64,000 bases of DNA from Pyrus communis (lineage: Eukaryota; Streptophyta; Magnoliopsida; Rosales; Rosaceae), in NCBI RefSeq assembly GCF_963583255.1, contig NC_084808.1:8951501-9015500 (forward strand). Reading direction: 5' to 3'. Shown piece by piece: positions 20,625-33,000 of the stretch (the stretch's first letter is position 1; each line of letters begins with the position of its first letter). The position numbers and the translations under genes are program-made. Under the pieces are notes generated by a model that was not told where the DNA came from, searched no databases, and saw only the letters and a program-made list of their open reading frames with translations.

Positions 20625-23600
20625 TCAAGCTGGATTAAGAGGGTTCTGTGAGCCAAGCTTGGACAGAATGCACAGAAACTGAACCGTAGAGAGAGACTTA
20701 GTAAAGATATCAGCCAGTTGATCATGACTGCGAGTGTAATGGGTGGCGATCCTTGGATTGGACTTGGGATCGAACATAGTGATAGTCCACTTCAATATGC
20801 TTCGTTCTCTCATGGAAAACAGGATTAGAAGCAATATGCATGGCGGCTTGATTGTCACAAAACAAAGGCATGGGTGCATTGCTTGGAAACCCTAGATCAG
20901 AAAGAAGGCTTTTTAGCCAAACAGGTTCACAAGCAGTGGAAGCCATGGCACGATATTCAAATTCTGCGTTGGATCGAGCTACAACACTTTGCTTTTTGCT
21001 TCACCATGTTACCAAATTGCCACTTACAAATGTGTAGAAGCCTGTAGTTGACTTGCGATTAAGGGAATTTCCCACCCAATCAGCATCTGCATAACCCATG
21101 ATGGCAGTGCTATCATTCTTTTTCGTAAAGGGCCCTCTACCAACATACCCTTTGAGATACTGAAGAATTCTTTTCACAATATGCATGTGTCCTAATGTAG
21201 GAGCATGCATAAATTGACTGACAATACTCACAGCGTAAGAAATATCAGGATGCGTTATTGTGAGGTAGATAAGTTTGCCTACCAACCTTTGATATTCAGT
21301 GACATTGCAAAAGAGCTTACTGTGATCATGGAGATATAATTTACTATCCAAAGGAGTGCGGGTAGGCTTGCAATCCAGTAAGTTAGATTCCTGCAAAAGA
21401 TCAAGGATGTATTTCCTTTGATTGAGAAAGAGACATTTCGATGATGTTGCAAGTTTAATACTGAGAAAATATTTGAGAGTTCCCAGGTCCTTGATTGCAA
21501 ATTTGCTTCGAAAAGCAAGCTTGAGAGAGTGAACTTCTTCAATATTGTCACCTGTCACTATAAGATCATCAACATAGATTAACACAATCAACTTCCCAAC
21601 TTCCCAACACCGATAAAAAGTGAGGAACCAACACTGCTCATTTGAAAACCAAATGCTTCAATAACCGAGCTTAGTTTTGCATACTAAACACCTGGAGATT
21701 GTTTCAATCCATAAATAGATTTGTGCAGTCTACAAACCATGTCAGGGTCATGAGATTGAGGGTGACCAGGTGGTAGTTTCATGTACACTTCCTCATCTAA
21801 CTCACCATGTAAGAAGGCGTTTTTCACATCCATTTGATACAGAGGTTAAGATTGGTTCACAGCAACCGATAATAGGACCCTTACAGTGCTCATTTTGGCA
21901 ACTGGAGCAAAGGTTTCCTTGTAATCCAAGCCATATGTCTGAGTGAAGCCAGGAGCTACCAAACGAGCCTTATGTCTTTCAATGGTCCCATCTGTGTTGA
22001 ACTTGGTTTTGTACACTCAACGACTGCCCACAACTTTCTTTCCCTTGGGAAGGCTAAGAATGCTCCAGGTTTTATTGTCATGAAGTGCATGTAGTTCATC
22101 CCTCATTGCATCTTTCCAAGCTGCAAGTTCATTTGCTTCTTGAAATGTTTGAGGGTCATGAGTGTTGTCTAAGGTGCTAAGAAAGGAAGTATGAGATGGT
22201 GAAAAAAATTGGTATGAGACAAAATCTGTGAGAGGATACGTAGAGGTGAAGGTGACATAGTCATGTAAGCGATGTGGGGGCTGTCTATCTCTAGAAGGGT
22301 TTCGTCTAATTGGAACCTGAGGTTCAAGATTTGTAACTGGAGAGGGTGATAATTGTGGAGATATAGGTGAAATGACATAAGGTGTGAAAGTCTCTTGATA
22401 GTGAGGAACACTGGGCAAAGGAACTAGATCACTTAAGAACTCCCCCTGACCTACATCACTTAGTTCCTTTGAAAAATAGGGAGTGTTTTCATCAAACCTC
22501 ACATCCCTTGAGACCATAAGTTTTCTTGTGGTTGGATTGTAGCACTTGTAACCTTTCTGAGTAGATGAATAGCCCATGAAAACACATTCAGTTGCTCTAG
22601 GATCGAGTTTGTCATGATGGAAAGGTTGGTTATGAACAAAACAAGTGGAACCAAAGACCTTCAAATGCGAGAGATCAATTTTTCTTTCCTTTAATACTTC
22701 ATATGGAGACTTGAAAGCTAATACTTTACTAGGCAGTCTATTGATAAGATAAGTGGCAGTGAGCACTCTTTGTGACCAAAATTTTTTGGGCACATTCATA
22801 TGAAACATGAGTGATCTTGTCTTCTCAAGGAGGTCTCTATTTTTTCTCTCGACAACCCTATTTTGTTAGGGTGTGCCAACACATGTGGTCTGATGCTAGA
22901 TGTCATGAATACTCAAATATTGAGACATGTTATGGGACATGTACTCAGTGCCATTGTCAGATCTTAAGACATGAATTTTCGATGCAAATTGAGTACCAAC
23001 TAGTTTATGAAAATCTTGAAAAACATTTGGAAGTTCACTCTTATATTTCAAAAGATACAACCAAGTTATCCTCGTAAAATCATCAACAAAGGTTACAAAG
23101 TACCTATATCCATCAAAGGACTCTAGTATTGGACCCCAAATGTTTGAGTGAACAATTTCAAAAGGATGACTGGCTCTAGAGGTCGAGGAATCAAAAGGCA
23201 ACCTAGCTGACTTAGACAAGTGACAAACATCACAGTGTAGCTTATCTTTACATAGTTTTGGAAACAAAAAAGACATCACTTTCTCAAAGGGATGTGCCAA
23301 GGGTTGATGCCAAAGTTGTTGATCTTGAGAAACACTTGAACTGACTTAAAAAACCTTGGGATCCTTGGTGTCTTTAGCTAGGTAGTAAAGACCATTCAAA
23401 TAGAAACCTTTACCAATCACTTTCTTGGTGGTGATATACTGAAAGATAACATCGTGAGGACAAAAAATGGCTAGGCAGTTTAGAGAATTGGTGATGGTTC
23501 GTACTGATAATAGTTTGAAAGGAAAAGAGGGAATATAAAGGGCTACTGACTCTATGTGATTTGAAAGTAGAGTGACTTTTCCCTCTCCTACAACTGAGGC

Positions 23601-24866
23601 ACCTTTACCATTAGCTAAGGATACTTGAGCAGGTTTTGACAAGATTTTAAAATCATGCAAGTTGGTAATGTGATTTGTCATATGATTTGTGGCTCCTGAG
23701 TCTATAATCCAATAGTCATGTTCATTATTGGCATCTAAGGTAGTTAAGAAGGCACTTGAAATACCTGGAATATCTTTCTGCAAGACATGATCATGTTCAG
23801 CTAAGAAGCCAGCAAATTTTCCAAGTAGAGATGTGCTCTTCTTCTCGTCAACTGCAGGAGCTTCATCTCCATGGTTATGGGCCTGTTTGTTGTGGAGATA
23901 TACTGCAAATTCATTGATTAGTGCAGCAGGATTGGCTATGAAGTTCACCATCCTTTTGGTTGAAGAGGTAGCTACATGATTTGCCTTGTATGCATTGTTG
24001 TTCAAGTTTCCTTGTGGATCCTTTGTCTTTTTAAAGAACTTGGGCTTCAATTCTGGATGCAGTATCCAGCACTTGCCTTTTGTATGCCTAAGTGTGTCAC
24101 AATAGCTGCACTCAAGTCTCTTTCCCTTATACACTTTGCCCTCTCGGTTGTTGCTGGAAACATAAGCCCTTGTTCGGAGATAATGGCTTTGGTCTCTTGA
24201 CTCATGACCTTTTTTCTTGCTTATTCCCTTTGGATGATAGCACAAACACTAGTGAAAGATGGAAGCACAACGTTCATCAAGATGTGGCTTCTGAGATCTT
24301 CATATTCTGGACCTAAGCTTGCTAAGAGCTGAAAAATCTTGTCTTCTTCAGCTCTCTTGGTCAACACAGTGGTGTCAGTGGTATGAGGACGGTACACATC
24401 AAGCTCATTCCACATGCTTGTAAGATTGCCAAGGTGTTGCACAAAGGTTTTTTCCCTTTGTTGAAAACTAGAGATATCTTTCTTGAGTTGAAAGACACGT
24501 GCATCATTGTTTTGATTTCCATACATCTTTTCAACTTGTTTCCAAAGATGCATAGATCACTCTTAGTAACTGAAGATCTCAACGATCCCACGCTCCATGG
24601 AGTTGAGTAGCCAAGACATGACCAACTGGTCTTTACATAGCCATGACGCATAGGTAGGGGAAGAAGCTACAGGTGCAATGATGGCGCCATTTACATAGCC
24701 TAGCTTTGATCTCCCTCAAAGTGCAAGTGAAACAGCACGAGTCCAGGGAAGATAGTTGAACTCGTTCAACAGAACAGAACTGAGATGTTGATTAGGGTTA
24801 ACTTCAACGTCTTGAAGCTGAAGCAACCAGTGAGCTTTCAGCTTCAAAAAAACTGTCTTCAGCCAT
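20625..24866 (-). pseudogene. Copia-3 gag-pol polyprotein, broken
   Basis: In order on the minus strand: gag from an ATG at 24866 (UBN2-type segment at 24553-24221); CCHC knuckle CSYCDTLRHTKGKC and protease DSGAT in 24245-23346; integrase in 23300-22896 and its tail in 22808-22017 (zinc finger CDVCHLSK, then FVDDFTR and SDNGTEY); RT start 22016-21600; RT end with intact YVDD at 21591-21001; RNase H to about 20625. Breaks include a stop near 22016 and an 8-bp tandem duplication (CTTCCCAA) at about 21592-21607 that shifts the RT frame. Confidence 0.88.
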
Positions 24867-24922
24867 CTTGGCTTAAAGCACAAGAAACTCAGCGAAAATT
24901 GAAGAAGCAGGAATTTAGGGTT

Positions 24923-24937
24923 CCTGCTCTGATACCA
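24923..24937 (-). promoter_or_regulatory. Primer-binding site of Copia-3
   Basis: Read on the minus strand, TGGTATCAGAGCAGG starts directly after the 5' LTR. TGGTATCAGAGC is the common initiator tRNA-Met site of plant retrotransposons. Confidence 0.85.
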
Positions 24938-25270
24938 TACTGAATTTCTGATGTATTTTTATATTATGTAACATTTACAAGGTTTAAGCAAGTATATATG
25001 AAAGGGACGGAAAGGAAAGGGAGCAGTTGAAAAGCAACCTCTAATCAGTCCTTAAATCACTACTACAAGGACTACCAACTATTTACAATAAGAAGTAAAC
25101 ACAATCCCTTAATTTTAGGCTAAAGCAAGCTAGAAACAATATCTTGAATAAAACCCTATCTTTTAGCCGAAAGTTCTACATTGAACAAAAGATATGACTT
25201 GATTGATTTGCTGCAGTTGGACCACTAAGCCTTAGCTGTTCCCTGCTCCTTATCAATTAATCTTCTAACA
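24938..25270 (-). repeat. 5' LTR of Copia-3
   Basis: The 333-bp LTR starts TGTTAGAAGATT on the minus strand and ends at TTCAGTA next to the primer site. It is followed on the plus strand by CCCTG, the target duplication. Confidence 0.88.
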
Positions 25271-25945
25271 CCCTGCACACTTGTTGGAAATTCCAGATTG
25301 CTCAAAAATTGGTTGCTATTGTTGGAGTGGGCTGCCATTGAAGCGTTCAAGTTCGACTGTCGCTTAACAGAAGAATTTGCTATTGCTCGCAATAACGGTG
25401 ATGACGAGAGCAACGGTGGAATGGAATCAATGGGTGTTGCTGAGGAGATTCGCGGTTCCTTGTTGTCTCTGTCGGGCTGTTTGACTCTTGGAATTGTTTT
25501 GTGACCGGGATCGATTAATGCAGCATCCTTGGAAATCATTAGGGCTAGATCAGAAATTGCCCTAGTGGGAAGAGCCAAATCACGGCGCAGATTTCTGTGA
25601 GTTTAGAATCCACAGCCTTGCAGATGTCTGCGAGTGTAGAATCCAGAACTACACCGAGATCAGCGCGCATTAAAGCTTCAAATGAGGCGATTGTAGCTGA
25701 GATGCATGCATCCATGAAGGATGAGCAAGTTCGGAAGGGGAGGTGATCAAAACCAGAAAAAAAAAAAAAAAAACAAAAAAAGGAAAATTAAGAGGACCTG
25801 TGCACCCATCCCAAACCTGCCCGTTTGAAACAGGCCGGGTTAGGTCCAGTTCCAGTAATCAGATTTGCAATACTTGGCCCATCCCATTGCCTTTTTAAGC
25901 GGGTCTGGTCCTTCCAAATTTGGGCCCAGCCCATGCCCACCCCTA
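25271..25945. other. Right arm of the hAT element
   Basis: Contains long open stretches on both strands (25298-25504 plus, 25225-25578 minus) with no recognisable motif, an A-run at 25757-25773, and a GC-rich subterminal zone with GCCCATCCC-type motifs ending in the TIR. It may be a captured host fragment; unproven. Confidence 0.45.
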
Positions 25946-25968
25946 GTAACGGTCATAAAATCTCTTCT
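25946..25968 (+). repeat. Right remnant of the MITE split by the hAT element
   Basis: GTAACGGTCATAAAATCTCT follows the hAT end and would complete the MITE that starts at 17736: the equivalent bases in the other copy read CGGTTACACTAAAAATTATC on the matching strand. The match is short, so confidence is limited. Confidence 0.35.
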
Positions 25969-26119
25969 TTAGTGGCCACTTCATCTTCTTCATGCGATAG
26001 AAGTAAGGGAGATACCTTTACTAGCAAAGTTACAAGACAATTTCATAAACATAATATAATTATGTAAGACTGGTGATACTAGGTTTAGTTTTATAAATAG
26101 TGTACTTCCCATGTTCAGT

Positions 26120-26690
26120 TTCAGAAATAGTTAGTTTACAAAATAGTGTTCAGTTTAATAACCGACACTATTTCTGAAATTGAACCAAAACAACATACTA
26201 TTTCTAGAATTACAATAAAATTACAAACTATTTCTGCAAATAAACCTAAATAACTCACAGTATCTCTGGAACGGAAAAAAATAAATATTATTTCTGGAAC
26301 TAAAGCAAAATAACTCACACTATTTCTGAAACATAACAAAAATAGCACACATTATTTCTGGAATCACGGTAAAATAACCCATATGAATTCTAAAACTGAA
26401 CCAAAATAACTTTTACTATTTCTGGAATTTCAACAAAATGAATGCTTTTTATAAAACTTAACCAAAATAACCTGTAGTTCTAGAATCACAGCAAAATAAC
26501 CCACACTATTTCTGAAACTGAACCAAAATAACCTACACTATTTTTGAAATCACAACAAAATGAAGACTATTTATGGAATCACAACAAAATGAACACTATT
26601 TCTGAAACTGAACGAAAGTAACCCTTATTATTGTTGAAACTATAGCAAAATTACAAACTATTTCTAAAAGTTGAACCAAAATAAAATGGA
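26120..26690 (+). repeat. Decayed tandem repeat, unit about 30-35 bp
   Basis: Variants of ACTATTTCTGAAACTGAACC followed by AAAATAAC recur more than a dozen times with substitutions and indels. The array is AT-rich, without long open frames. The flanks 25969-26119 and 26691-26982 hold nothing I can assign. Confidence 0.65.
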
Positions 26691-26982
26691 CACAACAAAG
26701 AAAAAAAAGAAAGAAAAGGCCACCAATAACACTAGATAATGTGTAATTTGGTTGATAAGTCGCCATATCCACTTAAGCCATAGCATCCTCACCAACAACC
26801 TGAGTATAAATATATCTTAGAATTCTCAGTATTAGTCGAGTAGAAATACATATGGATACAGTAATTAACACGTACGTTACGTACTATAATTCTCATCCTT
26901 TTTCAAATTTAAGGAGCAAAACCATATCCTTGAAGCATAAGTTTTTCTAGAGTACCATAAAACTTCTTAGGGTCTCCCCCAA

Positions 26983-27950
26983 GGCACATTTATGTACCCG
27001 TAATCGGAATCAATTTATGGAATTGGATTCCGATTACGGAATACACCTTTATTTACGTAATCATAGGGAATCAAAAGATATATGGGTCCACACGCATTAA
27101 GGAATCCAACTCCTCATTTTGGAGGAATTGGACTCCCTAGATATGGGAGGTAATTGAATTTCTGGGCTGGTGGGGAATCTGGAATCAGGAATTGACTTCT
27201 TTAATCAATTATGCCCTCACTTGGTTTTTATTATTCCAATACTGCCCTTCATCTCCTTCACCAGCCATCTCACTCTCGACCATTCTCCCTCTCCATCCCC
27301 TTTCTCCATCACCATTCTTCATCACTACTGCTTAACCAATACCATGCCCAGGCCACAAAACATTTGCAACCCAAATTCGTCAAATTGCCTCACCCCTACT
27401 ACCTGATATGACCATCGAATCATTTCGCCCAAAACCTACCAATTGATTCCATAACACAAAAACCTAAGAAAGAAATAGGCATGAGCAAATGAATTTCTTC
27501 GAATTTCTGGGTTCTTTCTTCTGCGGAGTTGGAAGGTCTTGACAGCTCTAAAGGTTTCTGGGTTCTTTCTTTTGCAAGGTAGGAAGATGAACGTGGCTAG
27601 GCTTTTGGCTTTTAATTAGATTATAATCTAATTTACACACAATAAATCAATAATGGACATTTTAACTCTACTTTAATTAAATAAATAAAAATTTCTAATA
27701 AAAATGTTTTTAGACATAAAGATAGAATAAACAAAAAAACCAGGGCAATTTAGTAATTATACTGATTTCTATTCCGATTCAGCTGAATTAGTAAACAACT
27801 TAGTTTCATTCATATTTCAATTCCTGAACATTTAAGTAAATAGCTTCAACAGGAATCTGATTCTGACTCCTCTTCATTCCAATTCCCTCTCAACTCAATT
27901 CCTCCTCAATCAAATTCCTCTTATTTTGATTAACGTTACGTAAACGTGCC
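26983..27950. mobile_element. Harbinger-like MITE (putative)
   Basis: Imperfect terminal inverted repeats: left GGCACATTTATGTACCCGTA, right (reverse complement) GGCACGTTTACGTAACGTTA, about 18 of 23 positions matching. GGAATCNGATTCC-like subterminal motifs are common in plant PIF/Harbinger MITEs. A perfect 14-bp hairpin lies at 26998-27039. No 3-bp duplication could be confirmed and no transposase is present. Open frames at 27170-27411 are low-complexity. Confidence 0.45.
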
Positions 27951-28239
27951 ACTAATCCTTATTTGCTTAGAATCATAATTCTCTTGAAGCACACTATAAA
28001 CTTAGAAAGGAAGTAGTATATTTTCGGAAACTTTAATCTATGCAAGTTCCAAAGGCATGGTTCACAACTATAAAAGTTAAATTCTTCTTTGTAAATACTC
28101 GTCGAGGTGCCTTTCTTTTCTAATGCGTTGGAGTGGAATTATACTAGAAAATGCCATAATAACACAAAATAATACGAAGCACATTTACCACTAACTGACC
28201 CTAGAAAATGCCACCAATAACACAAAATTATTGCAGTCA
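27951..28239. other. AT-rich spacer with a local duplication
   Basis: CTAGAAAATGCCA...AATAACACAAAAT occurs at about 28144 and again at 28201, a short direct repeat just left of Copia-2. No gene seen. Confidence 0.5.
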
Positions 28240-28496
28240 TATTTGGAATAGGAATGTGATTGTGTAAATCCCAGTGTATTTAGGGATATCTTTTATATTC
28301 CCTTTAGTAGTTTAATTCCTGTTAGAGTTGTAATCCTAAAAGGGTAAGGATTCTACCTATCCTACTACTATAAATAAAGGCACAATGGGGTGATACAACA
28401 CACACCTCACAATTAAATCTCTCTTCTCTCTCTCACTGCCGTCGGCCTCCCTCTCTCTATTCCCTTAGAATAGCTCAGTTAAATAAGCCTACAACA
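28240..28496 (+). repeat. 5' LTR of Copia-2
   Basis: It matches the Copia-1 3' LTR: GTGATTGTGTAAATCC, TATAAATAAAGGCAC at about 28370, a CT-rich tract, and the end TACAACA. The right edge is clear; the left edge (TTTGGAATAGGAATG) is approximate. Confidence 0.65.
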
Positions 28497-30072
28497 TGTT
28501 GTTAGCACGTTCTTATTAGAAGTTGAGGAACTGATGGATTATAGGAGGAGGCTTTTTTCTACAAAAAATTCAAGGGCTTTTATTTGTTTTATACCAATCA
28601 GGTATGCTTAAAATAAAGGAAGATATTTGAAACGTCCACGAAGCATGAAAACATTCTCCATGATGCATGAACCCCTCTATGTTTATATTTTCCTTCCGAT
28701 ATACATATATATATGTATATATGTTTCATGCATTACGCAATTATATTGCTATGTGAAATTTATGAGTCAAAGCATATAAATAAATTAGAAGAATGTTAGG
28801 GTTTTTCAAACCCTAAAAAAGTCAAAAAAGAAAAAGAAAGAAATATGGGAAACCGTGCGGCATTGTTGTTGCACCACCGCCACTGTCATCCACGCTGGCC
28901 TGCAGCCCAACCGCATCGAGCATGCCACCAAGACGACGTCGTTTCAACATTTGGACCATGGCAGTAGCCCTTTGGGCTTTGCTATGCCTACATGAACACA
29001 TCAGGCCTTTGCCCTGGATGGCTTACTTAGGCTTGAAGCCCATCCCATCTCTTTCAAAAGCCTGCAGTCTTTCTTGGACTTGTCCATATATTCCTAGCCC
29101 TACCTGCCAGCAGCCTTGTGCCGCTGAGCTTTGTCTTGAGCCCTAGGCCCACCTGCAGCAAGCTCATGCTGCTTGCTGGGCTGTGACCTTGTCTAGGTCC
29201 GTTTACTTGTAGCTTTTGCTGCTGGGCTTGGCTTGCCCTGACTCGAACCCAACTTCAATTGGACTCCCTGGACCCACTCATGGCCAGCTGTTGCTAGGGC
29301 TGCTCCTATGTCCAATTTTTGGCCCAAAGCCAACAGCCTTGGCTGCTGGGCTCCCTAGACCACACAACCCAAGGCCTGCAACCCTCATGTGGCCTAATAA
29401 GCCTGCAACCGTACCTGTAGAGCCTACTCCCACGTTCTTTTTTGACCCGATGCCAATTTTTGGCATCCCCACATCATAAATCATGCCCAAAATATTTTTT
29501 GGGGCGCTTTGGTTTACGCTAATTAATTGTAATTTAATTATCACTTGGTTTATCACCAACCGAAGCTAATATGACTGGTTTGTCATTATTTTGCTTCCAC
29601 GTTCGACCCCGTTTGGTCCCGATCTATTAAATTAATTAAAAGTGACCTGTAGTCCATTAACCTGATAATTAATTCAAAATTATTGACCTGAAGATCAATT
29701 TTGGACATTTATGGTTCAATAATTTATTTTTATACTTTGAACCATTGACATCCTTTCGTAGTCCTGAAATTCTCACACTTGAGTTCTTGAAGCAACTCAA
29801 ATCCACTACACTGAAATCAGCATATTGCATTATGTGTTCTTGCAAGAACCTCTCCTTTATGAACTAATCGTTCATAAAACTAAATTGAATCTGTAGTTTA
29901 ATATTTAGTGCCTTTGAAACCCGAAGTTTTCATTTAAAACTTACCACATGAAACTTGTAGCTTTCATGCATAAATTATACCAATACATGTTTATAGAACT
30001 TGAATGTTCTACGATGTATGTCTATGGATTACCATATGACTAACCACATTTATGTTGTACCCTCTGTTTTAG
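28497..30072 (+). other. Leader region of Copia-2
   Basis: After the LTR, TGTTGTTAGCACGTTC is the likely decayed primer site. The rest is non-coding leader with an AT palindrome (about 28700-28723) and Pro/Leu-rich open frames at 28922-29559 without motifs. These are not supported as genes. Confidence 0.5.
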
Positions 30073-31075
30073 GGACACGTTGAACTTGAACAAGCTCGAT
30101 TTCACCGCTCTGGAAGTGTCTGGAAGAAACTACCTAAAATGAGTTCAAGATATGAAGCGTTATCTTATTGCAAAGGGTATTAGAGCCATCATCGAGGCAC
30201 CTATTGACGATAAACCTGTCCACAAAGCTCAGAAAACTACTGCAATGATCTTCATTCGAATACACATCCATGATGCTCTACAAACCGAGTACCTCACTGA
30301 GGAGGACCCAAGCACCCTCTGGCTTGCTCCGGCCAACCGTTCTGATTGCCAGAAAGACATTTACTTGCTTGATGCAAGACACGACTGGCCACATCTTCAC
30401 TTCCAAAACTTTAAGTACGTGAATGAATGAAATTCTGAAGTTTGTAGAATCCGATCACTGCTGAAATTCTGTAAAGTGGAACTAACCAAATTAGATTTCT
30501 TGGAGAAGACTTATTCGACCTTTCATGCCACCAATATTGTCTTGCAGCAACAATATAGAGCACATAAATTCACCAAATTTTTGGATTTGATCTCTGTTTT
30601 ACTTCTTGCTAAAAATTAGAACTAGCTTTTGATGAAGAATCATCAAGCTTGACCGAATGGCTTAAACGTCGCGCCTGAAGCTCATGCGACCAATTCTAGC
30701 AGCCAAAAATGATGCAAAAATCGTCATGGCCATGGCAATGGGTGGCAAGCCCCACCACAGGCCCAAGGTCCATAGAATCAAGGCCCACCCAAGGGAGGAA
30801 ATTTGATCTAGAATTGTGAACCTCTTGCCCCTAAGACCCCAAACTTCAAGAACAAGGGAAAAACTATCGTTCAATCGGCTTCCATTGAAATCGACATGTG
30901 CTACCATTGTGGATCGAAGGATCATTGGTCATGTGTATGCCGAGCTACCCTCGAGGCTATTGACAAGTATCATTCCTGTAGTGAGTCTAACTATGCAGAT
31001 GTGGAACATCCGGAAGATGCTACTACATCCATAAAGATATCATATTTTCAAGAGACATCAATAACTATAGACGAA
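30073..31075 (+). pseudogene. Copia-2 gag remnant
   Basis: The frame reads LNKLDFTALEVSGRNYLK, then a stop, then 30152-30430 (AMIFIRIHIHDALQTEYL, RHDWPHLHFQNFK), then about 30440-30620 with another stop. A CCHC knuckle, CYHCGSKDHWSCVC, is at about 30898-30940. This is the gag type common in Rosaceae Copia elements as I remember it. Broken by stops and shifts. Confidence 0.8.
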
Positions 31076-31329
31076 TAAATTTTAGACATGCTTTAGGGTG
31101 TTTTACCCCTAGTGGCCGAACCCACTAGGAGTGGCCGGACCCCCCTAATTTCTAGGTTTGTGGTTTAATTTTGGACAATTTTTCTAAGTATTTGGAATAA
31201 TTTGTTTAGTTTTGGTTTGTTTTGAATTATGGATTGTTATTTTATGGATATTATTTCTCGAATTGATTAATTGAGTGAATGGAATTATATTTATGCATGT
31301 GACCAATTCAATCAATTTATTTCTAGGTA

Positions 31330-33000
31330 GTGGGGAAGTTAGTTGTCTGGCTGATAGTGCTACCACGCACACCATATTGCATGAGTGACACTATTTTACT
31401 AACTTTGTACCTAAGAACGCACCTATAACAACTCTCTCAAGCCCATCAAACCTGATTGAAGGATACGGAAAGACCCGTATCATGTTGTCCAATGGTATTG
31501 TCTTAATCATTAAAGAGGCCCTCTATTATCCACATTCTAGAAGAATGTTGCTGAGTTTTAGAGATATTTGAGATAATCAATATCATGTTGAAACCACTGA
31601 AGATAATGGTTCTAAATTTCTTTGTACCACTTTGTACGAATATGGCCAGAAGCGTATTCACGAGAAGTTGGAACTTCTCTCAAGTGGGTTGTAGACATAA
31701 CAACCATTTGCGGCATAGAAGCCCACCATGTGGCCGGCCTTGTGCATGAGTTCCAGAGTACTTTGCTACTTTGGCATTACCGTATGGGACATCTCGAATG
31801 TGATATGATATGCCATATCCTCAAATCATCACATGGGTATCATTTACTTCTCTACGTTGGATTCCCACCATGCAAAGTGTGTTCTTTGGGGAAGTTGAAT
31901 ACTCAACCCTTGATTACAAAGATTATTCACAACCCCTCTAAGTTTCTTCAGAGGATTCAAAGGGATATTTGTGGACCTATCCAACCAACATGTGGACCAT
32001 TTTGATACTTTATGGTGTTGGTTGATGCATCGACACAATGGTCACATGTTTGCCTGTTGTCCACATGCAATGCTGCATTTACGAAACTCCTAGCACAAAT
32101 TATTAAGCTAAGGGCTCACCACCCTAATTATCCGATTAAGTCGATTCAACTGGATAATGCTGGAGAGTTTATGTCATAGACTTTTGATGATTATTACATG
32201 TTTGTAGGGATTGAAGTGGAACATTCTGTACCCCATGTTCACACCCAAAATGGCCTGGCAGAAGCTTTCATAAAGCGCCATTAATTGATAGCTCAGACTT
32301 TGGTTATGAGAACCAAACTGCTAGTATATGCCTAGGGCTATGCGATATTGCATGTAACTATGCTGGTTCACCTAAGGCCCACCGTTGCCCAAGTTCATTC
32401 ACCATTACAGTTGGCTACTGGATACGAGCCTGAAGTCTCGCATTTACACGTGTTTGGGTGTGCAGTTTATGTGCCAATAGTGCCGCCACTACGTACTAAA
32501 ATGGGTCCTTAGAGAAAAATAGGAATCTATGTTGGTTATGATTCGCCATCAATTGTTCACTATTTAGAACCCTTGATAGGAGATCTTTTTACCGCATGTT
32601 TTGCGGATTATCACTTTGATTAGACAATCTTCATGTCGCTAGAGGGAGATAAGCATGCTAATGTTCCTGGAGAACGCTGCGAATTGTTGTGGTATACTCC
32701 TACTATGTCTCATTTATATCCCCACATTGTCCAATCTAAAACTGAAGTGTGACGAATCATAGATCTTCAGAGCATTGCTCAAAGTATGCCAGATGCTTTT
32801 ACTTATCTAGCTAAGGTGGCAAGATCACATATACCTACTGCAAACGCACATGCAAGGATAGACGTACCTCATGTCCGTTGTAATCCCGCTTGGGAAGACT
32901 AAACAGGCCTTGAAGGTGGGGAGGCTGTACTTTCCACATAGCCCGATACATCGGCAGGTAGCCAATCATTTGCTCCAACCTTGAAGAGTGGTAAACCCTT
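31330..33000 (+). pseudogene. Copia-2 protease and integrase remnant
   Basis: 31330-31620: protease with LADSATTHTI, where the usual active-site D-S-G is written D-S-A. 31622-32005: the pre-integrase finger (LLWHYRMGHL, CKVCSLGK). 32006-32330: integrase core with LDNAGEFMS and HTQNGLAEAFIK. 32400-32830: integrase tail and linker (VGYDSPSIVHYLEP). At least six stops interrupt it. Confidence 0.8.

Larger units (their letters stand above)
18317..25270 (-). mobile_element. Copia element inserted in the hAT transposon (Copia-3)
   Basis: 333-bp LTRs at 18317-20617 (this copy split by a solo LTR) and 24938-25270 flank a minus-strand Copia polyprotein. The target duplication CCCTG is at 18312-18316 and 25271-25275. 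A primer-binding site TGGTATCAGAGC (initiator tRNA-Met type) lies at 24937-24926 and a purine tract TTGAGGGGAAG just right of 20617. The element is whole in structure but its polyprotein has several stops and shifts. Removing the nested solo LTR and its duplication leaves both LTRs exactly the same length. Confidence 0.9.
17891..25945. mobile_element. Non-autonomous hAT-type DNA transposon, later invaded by a Copia element
   Basis: The left end is TAGGGGTGGGCA and the right end is its exact 12-bp reverse complement (TGCCCACCCCTA). The flanking 8-bp duplications are GTAATGGT (17883-17890) and GTAACGGT (25946-25953), 7 of 8 identical. Terminal motif and 8-bp duplication are typical of hAT elements. 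Without the nested Copia (18317-25270) and its target duplication the transposon is only about 1.1 kb and has no transposase. Subterminal regions are GC-rich with GGG/CCC motifs. Confidence 0.8.

Noticed and set aside
28922..29559. Pro/Leu-rich frames in the Copia-2 leader
   Set aside because: No motif or similarity to gag; low-complexity leader sequence in a decayed element.
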